Source: a virus
IMG/VR virus record: IMGVR_UViG_3300047564_006846
Location: 1 to 23,834 of that record
DNA length: 23,834 bases
Strand: one strand, 5' to 3'
Positions 21,005 to 23,834 of the stretch are shown one piece after another. The notes beneath the pieces are model-generated. The model ran no database searches and was not told where the DNA came from. It was given only the letters and a program-made list of their open reading frames with translations. Every line of letters begins with the position of its first letter. The first letter of the stretch is position 1. Made by a program: the position numbers and the translations under genes.

Positions 21005-21697
21005 CTATAGCCTTGCAAACTGGAAGTGCATCCAATCGTAATTACGCTCTCTTCCTAAGCTAACTCCCCCTTCTTCTTCTACAAATTTCCAAAATTCGTT
21101 ATACACGGGTTTAGCTAAAGTAGCTTTTTCCTTGCTCCATTTTAGTTGATTGTTATCTGGATCTAAATCGATTGCAGCTCCCCAAGAATGAATAGACCAC
21201 GAACTACCTCCTCTCATTCGGCGAACGTTAACACAACCTCCGAAAACATCCAATCTTAATTTTGAAACGTCTTTGCCATAATTCTTCAAAGTTTTTTCAA
21301 ATACATTGTAAAAAGCCTTTGCACATTTTTCATGACAAGAAATTTTTTTAATAGTTACTCCTGTGTCCCATGCCAATTTCATTGGATAAGGTAATTCAAG
21401 GGAAGTCATGTTTTCTCCCACAGGGCCATAAAAGTTGCACATAGAAGTGTAATCTTGTTTAGGCCAACGCTGAGAAAGAGGAGTGTTGTTGGAAACGTTT
21501 GTTACGAACGCCCATGTTTTTGGACCAACAACACCATCTGGCTTTAGCCCATGTTTAAGTTGAAATTTTAGAGTCTCTTTTTCTGTTTGAGGACCAAAAG
21601 CTCCATCAACTACAGGAAGCTTGTATCCAGCAGATTGCAAAAACATTTGCCACTGTTTTACTTCTTCTCCTACGTCTCCTTTTTGTAGCTCTTTCAT
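21005..21697 (-). CDS. Endolysin: peptidoglycan-binding domain plus M15 peptidase
   Basis: A 230-residue protein. Residues 5-65 are a PGBD repeat (GDVGEEVKQWQMFLQSAGY, VDGAFGPQTE, PDGVVGPKTW). The C-terminal part is a VanY/M15 zinc peptidase with SIHSWGAAIDLD (His170, Asp177) and YDWMHFQF (Asp221, His224) as metal and catalytic residues. It should cleave peptide cross-links of peptidoglycan for lysis. No signal peptide is present, so it needs a holin. It overlaps the end of the holin candidate by 4 bases (ATGA). Confidence 0.87.
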   Translation of the reverse strand: MKELQKGDVGEEVKQWQMFLQSAGYKLPVVDGAFGPQTEKETLKFQLKHGLKPDGVVGPKTWAFVTNVSNNTPLSQRWPKQDYTSMCNFYGPVGENMTSLELPYPMKLAWDTGVTIKKISCHEKCAKAFYNVFEKTLKNYGKDVSKLRLDVFGGCVNVRRMRGGSSWSIHSWGAAIDLDPDNNQLKWSKEKATLAKPVYNEFWKFVEEEGGVSLGRERNYDWMHFQFARL

Positions 21698-22170
21698 TCT
21701 CCTTCCTTTCTAAACACCCACTCAATTGGAGCATAAGACGGATCGTCTTTAAATTTATTTGCATACACAATTGTTTGCTCTTCTATAACTTTTTCTTCTC
21801 TTTGTTCAGATGTTAGAATTGAATCAAGAGTTGAACTCGAAGTGCTACCATACTTAAAGTCAATAGCAGCTTGAACACCAATATAAGAAGCAACAATGAT
21901 AGCTACAATCTCAATAGTCTTAGTGAAGATGGTAACGTAACCTGCAATAAGCTCATTCTTTGCAGGTAATAAAAAAAGAATACCAACAGAAAGCAGATAA
22001 AAAGCTAACAGGCCAATAAAAGAAGAAAAAGCTAAAAAGAATTTTTTTGACTTAAAATGGTTTTCTTGGCGCAATGAACTTTGCAATTCTATTGGGGTGC
22101 CAGGAGGAACTCTATTTGAAGAAAGAAACGAGGCCGCATTTTTTGCAATATTAGCTATGGAGTCCCACAT
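21694..22170 (-). CDS. Putative holin (two membrane segments)
   Basis: A 158-residue protein with a basic, Ser-rich N-terminal part, two close membrane helices at about 44-68 (FLAFSSFIGLLAFYLLSVGI) and 74-102 (VTIFTKTIEIVAIIVASYIG), and a charged C-terminal tail. Two helices directly before an endolysin gene are typical of holins, but the protein is longer than most and no family is recognised, so the role is inferred from position. A late-promoter box is 6 bases upstream of the ATG. Confidence 0.6.
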   Translation of the reverse strand: MWDSIANIAKNAASFLSSNRVPPGTPIELQSSLRQENHFKSKKFFLAFSSFIGLLAFYLLSVGILFLLPAKNELIAGYVTIFTKTIEIVAIIVASYIGVQAAIDFKYGSTSSSTLDSILTSEQREEKVIEEQTIVYANKFKDDPSYAPIEWVFRKEGE

Positions 22171-22176
22171 TAAAAA

Positions 22177-22184
22177 TATTTATT
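22177..22184 (-). promoter_or_regulatory. Late promoter box (AATAAATA)
   Basis: On the minus strand AATAAATA lies 6 bases (TTTTTA) before the ATG at 22170. It differs from the consensus at the first base. It would drive the holin, endolysin and PAS genes. Confidence 0.7.
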
Positions 22185-22213
22185 CGAACTACGTCGAAAA
22201 ATATCCCTAGAGC

Positions 22214-22732
22214 TTATAAGAAAAACCAAACAAGAGCTGCAAACAAAGCAGCTGTGCCAACTGGAACTCCAATATTATATGGTGGTGGAGCAAAATTCAT
22301 GAACTGAAGTCCAAGAAGAACACCACCGGCAGCAGCAATAAAAGCAGCAATAAGCTTTAGTCTGTGATAGCGCTTTACAGCACTATTATACTTCTCCATA
22401 AACTTCTGGGCTTCGGCTTGTTGAATAATGCCCCACTCTTTGAGTGCATCAGCTGACTTTTGAACCTCTACTGTCTTAGCTTCTGCATTTTTTGTTTGAA
22501 CTAAAGCCTTATCAAGAGAAGCTTTAAGTTTTGTATTCTCTTCTTTAGCAGCTTTAAGCTCAGCAGCAATACCTTTTACAATCTCTCTACCTTCGTTAAT
22601 GGTCGGCTTGGGTGTTGGCTTAGCAACAGCAGCTGGTGTAGGTTGAGGTTTAGGTTCTTTCTTTCCAAAGGGCCACGCAAAACCAGTTGATGCCAAACAA
22701 ACAAAAATAATAAATGATAAGAACTGTTTCAT
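22214..22732 (-). CDS. Exported coiled-coil protein with C-terminal membrane hairpin
   Basis: A 172-residue protein. A signal peptide (about 1-19, MKQFLSFIIFVCLASTGFA) is followed by a Pro/Lys/Thr linker, a long Ala/Lys/Glu coiled coil (about 45-118), and two C-terminal membrane segments (LIAAFIAAAGGVLLGL and GVPVGTAALFAALVWFFL). It lies between the lipoprotein and holin genes, where spanins often sit. However, a classical inner spanin has its single membrane segment at the N-terminus, so this would be an unusual layout. Cleavage and topology are not proven. Confidence 0.6.
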   Translation of the reverse strand: MKQFLSFIIFVCLASTGFAWPFGKKEPKPQPTPAAVAKPTPKPTINEGREIVKGIAAELKAAKEENTKLKASLDKALVQTKNAEAKTVEVQKSADALKEWGIIQQAEAQKFMEKYNSAVKRYHRLKLIAAFIAAAGGVLLGLQFMNFAPPPYNIGVPVGTAALFAALVWFFL

Positions 22733-22733
22733 A

Positions 22734-23003
22734 TTAAGGTTTAATTACGTTTTTGTTTGCTTGTTGTTCTGCTTCCTTTTCAATTTGTTCGAGAAGAGCA
22801 TCTAATCTTTCTGCTAATGTTAAAGCTTTGTCAATCTTTTGTGCTACAACTGTATTTTGATCTCCAGCCTCTTTAAGAACTTCTTTAGTCTCTGTTAATG
22901 ATTCAATAACTTGAGCTGTTGATACTGTAGGAGGAGGTGTTTGTTTGGTAGTAGCACACCCAGTACAGACTAAAACAATAGCTAAAAATAGAAGCAAACG
23001 CAT
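22734..23003 (-). CDS. Small lipoprotein (outer-spanin candidate)
   Basis: An 89-residue protein. MRLLLFLAIVLVCTGCATT is a lipoprotein signal with the modified Cys at 16 (the lipobox has Cys at -3, slightly atypical). After it comes a short Pro/Thr linker and a helix of about 55 residues (VIESLTETKEVLKEAG onward). A small lipoprotein beside an exported coiled-coil protein and endolysin fits an outer spanin that links the outer membrane during lysis. ATG 23003 is 6 bases after an exact late box. Confidence 0.68.
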   Translation of the reverse strand: MRLLLFLAIVLVCTGCATTKQTPPPTVSTAQVIESLTETKEVLKEAGDQNTVVAQKIDKALTLAERLDALLEQIEKEAEQQANKNVIKP

Positions 23004-23009
23004 ATTAGC

Positions 23010-23017
23010 TATTTATA
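23010..23017 (-). promoter_or_regulatory. Late promoter box (TATAAATA)
   Basis: An exact late box on the minus strand, 6 bases (GCTAAT) before the ATG at 23003, predicting a leaderless message for the lipoprotein. Confidence 0.8.
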
Positions 23018-23030
23018 ATTGCTCAACATA

Positions 23031-23288
23031 TTATCTACAAATATTTTTTGAGAAGTTTTTAACTACCGAACGAGCCCCATTTGGAATAAAATACTTTTTG
23101 TTTTTATTGTAACATTCTTGAGACATTGTTTGAAGAACACCACCTGTTTTATGGTCAAACACCATAACTCCTTTGCGAGGCTTTACAAGATTGTGTTTAT
23201 GAGCACAAACAGAACAAAAAATTGTGTTCGGTAAAACTGCTAATCTGTCCCATTCAATGGGATTTTGACAAGTTCTACAAAAACTCAT
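23031..23288 (-). CDS. Small zinc-ribbon protein
   Basis: An 85-residue protein. CRTC (Cys4, Cys7) and CSVC (Cys25, Cys28) form a four-Cys zinc ribbon at the N-terminus, followed by a basic C-terminal part. It may bind nucleic acid or RNA polymerase, but no family is recognised. It begins 1 base after the end of the Gly-rich gene and has no Shine-Dalgarno. Confidence 0.6.
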   Translation of the reverse strand: MSFCRTCQNPIEWDRLAVLPNTIFCSVCAHKHNLVKPRKGVMVFDHKTGGVLQTMSQECYNKNKKYFIPNGARSVVKNFSKNICR

Positions 23289-23289
23289 T

Positions 23290-23718
23290 TTACCAAACGT
23301 TGGGATATGTAACCCAACCAGAAGTATAACCAGTAGGAGCAGAACGCCTTACATAGCCACGGCTCGGACCAGGACCATAACCACCGTAAACCCCAGGAGG
23401 AGCAACATTAGGATAAAAGACAGCACCGTAAGGAGCTCCTCCACAGTATCCACCAGCAGGAAGAGCTACTCCTCCACCACCATAACCACCTCCACCATAA
23501 CCACCTCCACCATAACCACCCCCAACAGCTACTCCTCCTCCACGACTACTGTAACCAAAACCAATACCTCCTGCTGAAAAGCCCCACTGTTGTCCGTTTT
23601 TACCGTTAGAATATCCAAACCCACCCATTGGGGTAGAAACTCCCCAAGACTGAGCATGTAAAGTAGTACCTGCAGCAAAAAGAAATGCTGCAACAACAAG
23701 TGTTTTAATATTTTTCAT
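23290..23718 (-). CDS. Secreted Gly/Tyr-rich protein
   Basis: A 142-residue protein. A signal peptide (MKNIKTLVVAAFLFAAG, about 22 residues, cut near LHA) leads into a Gly-rich mature part with GGYGG repeats, then a Pro/Tyr/Gly end (PPGVYGGYGPGPSRGYV). The mature part has no enzyme motif. It could be a virion-surface or periplasmic, adhesive or structural protein. ATG 23718 is chosen over the in-frame 23772 because it starts the signal peptide. DNA repeats in the Gly region may vary in length. Confidence 0.68.
   Translation of the reverse strand: MKNIKTLVVAAFLFAAGTTLHAQSWGVSTPMGGFGYSNGKNGQQWGFSAGGIGFGYSSRGGGVAVGGGYGGGGYGGGGYGGGGVALPAGGYCGGAPYGAVFYPNVAPPGVYGGYGPGPSRGYVRRSAPTGYTSGWVTYPNVW
23481..23525. 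repeat. 15-base tandem repeat, about 2.7 copies
   Basis: CATAACCACCTCCAC occurs at 23481-23495 and 23496-23510, with a partial third copy to 23525. It encodes the Gly-Gly-Tyr-Gly-Gly units of the Gly-rich secreted protein. Confidence 0.75.
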
Positions 23719-23791
23719 AAAGACAGTGTCTATAAAAAAACAGGACACTTCAACACTAAAAATATAGCACAAAAGAATAAGTAAAAATAGT

Positions 23792-23834
23792 ATGCCTCCA
23801 ACACCTACTCCAAGTCCTTCACCAAGTCCTACTC
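23792..23834 (+). CDS. Pro/Thr/Ser-repeat protein, N-terminal fragment
   Basis: The window ends after 14 codons from the ATG at 23792: M-P-P-T-P-T-P-S-P-S-P-S-P-T. The frame is open to the edge. The repeat of Pro with Thr or Ser suggests a linker or surface protein. It is divergent from the Gly-rich gene. It could also be non-coding, since no clear promoter box at the usual distance is seen. Confidence 0.4.
   Translation, partial: MPPTPTPSPSPSPT

Noticed and set aside
1-23834. CRISPR arrays or insertion sequences
   Set aside because: No regularly spaced identical repeats with unique spacers and no transposase gene or terminal inverted repeats were seen.

Overview
The window looks like part of the genome of a large, AT-rich, T4-like tailed phage (myovirus type). 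It carries recognisable relatives of T4 replication, recombination and late-transcription genes: a gp47/Mre11-type nuclease subunit, a gp55-type late sigma factor, a UvsW helicase, a UvsY-like recombination mediator and a gp61-type primase. It also has copies of the T4 late-promoter box (TATAAATA). A Gram-negative host is suggested by a lysis block with a lipoprotein and an exported coiled-coil protein. Almost no gene has a Shine-Dalgarno sequence, so the host may be a lineage that does not rely on one. The host cannot be named from this window.

Layout. 1-5351 (minus): late sigma factor and recombination genes (uvsY, uvsW, gp55, gp47) followed by three glycosyltransferases. 5352-5789: a non-coding, unusually GC-rich control region with tandem repeats, palindromes and promoter-like boxes. 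5790-6842 (plus): a late-type operon with a small basic protein, a GIY-YIG nuclease and an unknown. 6851-9964 (minus): a P-loop kinase, QueE, QueD, an unknown, a tandem zinc-motif protein and a small late protein. 10021-11652 (plus): a large, low-complexity late protein. 11636-13101 (minus): primase and an acidic late protein. 13113-13475 (plus): a membrane protein. 13444-17046 (minus): PD-(D/E)XK exonuclease, two zincin-like proteins, GMP reductase and small unknowns. 17181-17399 (plus): a small basic late protein. 17401-19823 (minus): small unknowns, a metallophosphoesterase, a 10-bp GC hairpin and a DUF932-family protein. 19881-23718 (minus): small membrane proteins, a PAS-domain protein, an M15 endolysin, a holin candidate, exported and lipoprotein partners, a zinc-ribbon protein and a Gly-rich secreted protein. 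A Pro/Thr/Ser-rich gene begins at the right edge.

How it works together. The gp55-like factor should recruit host RNA polymerase to the TATAAATA boxes. Seven genes have such a box 5-8 nt before their ATG. If T4 spacing rules hold, these late mRNAs begin at or next to the start codon (leaderless). Four late proteins also share a short hydrophobic N-terminus ending in Glu, resembling the capsid-targeting peptides that T4-type prohead proteases remove. These two patterns are the most interesting signals here. QueD and QueE point to 7-deazaguanine (preQ0-type) chemistry, and a GMP reductase acts on the guanine nucleotide pool.
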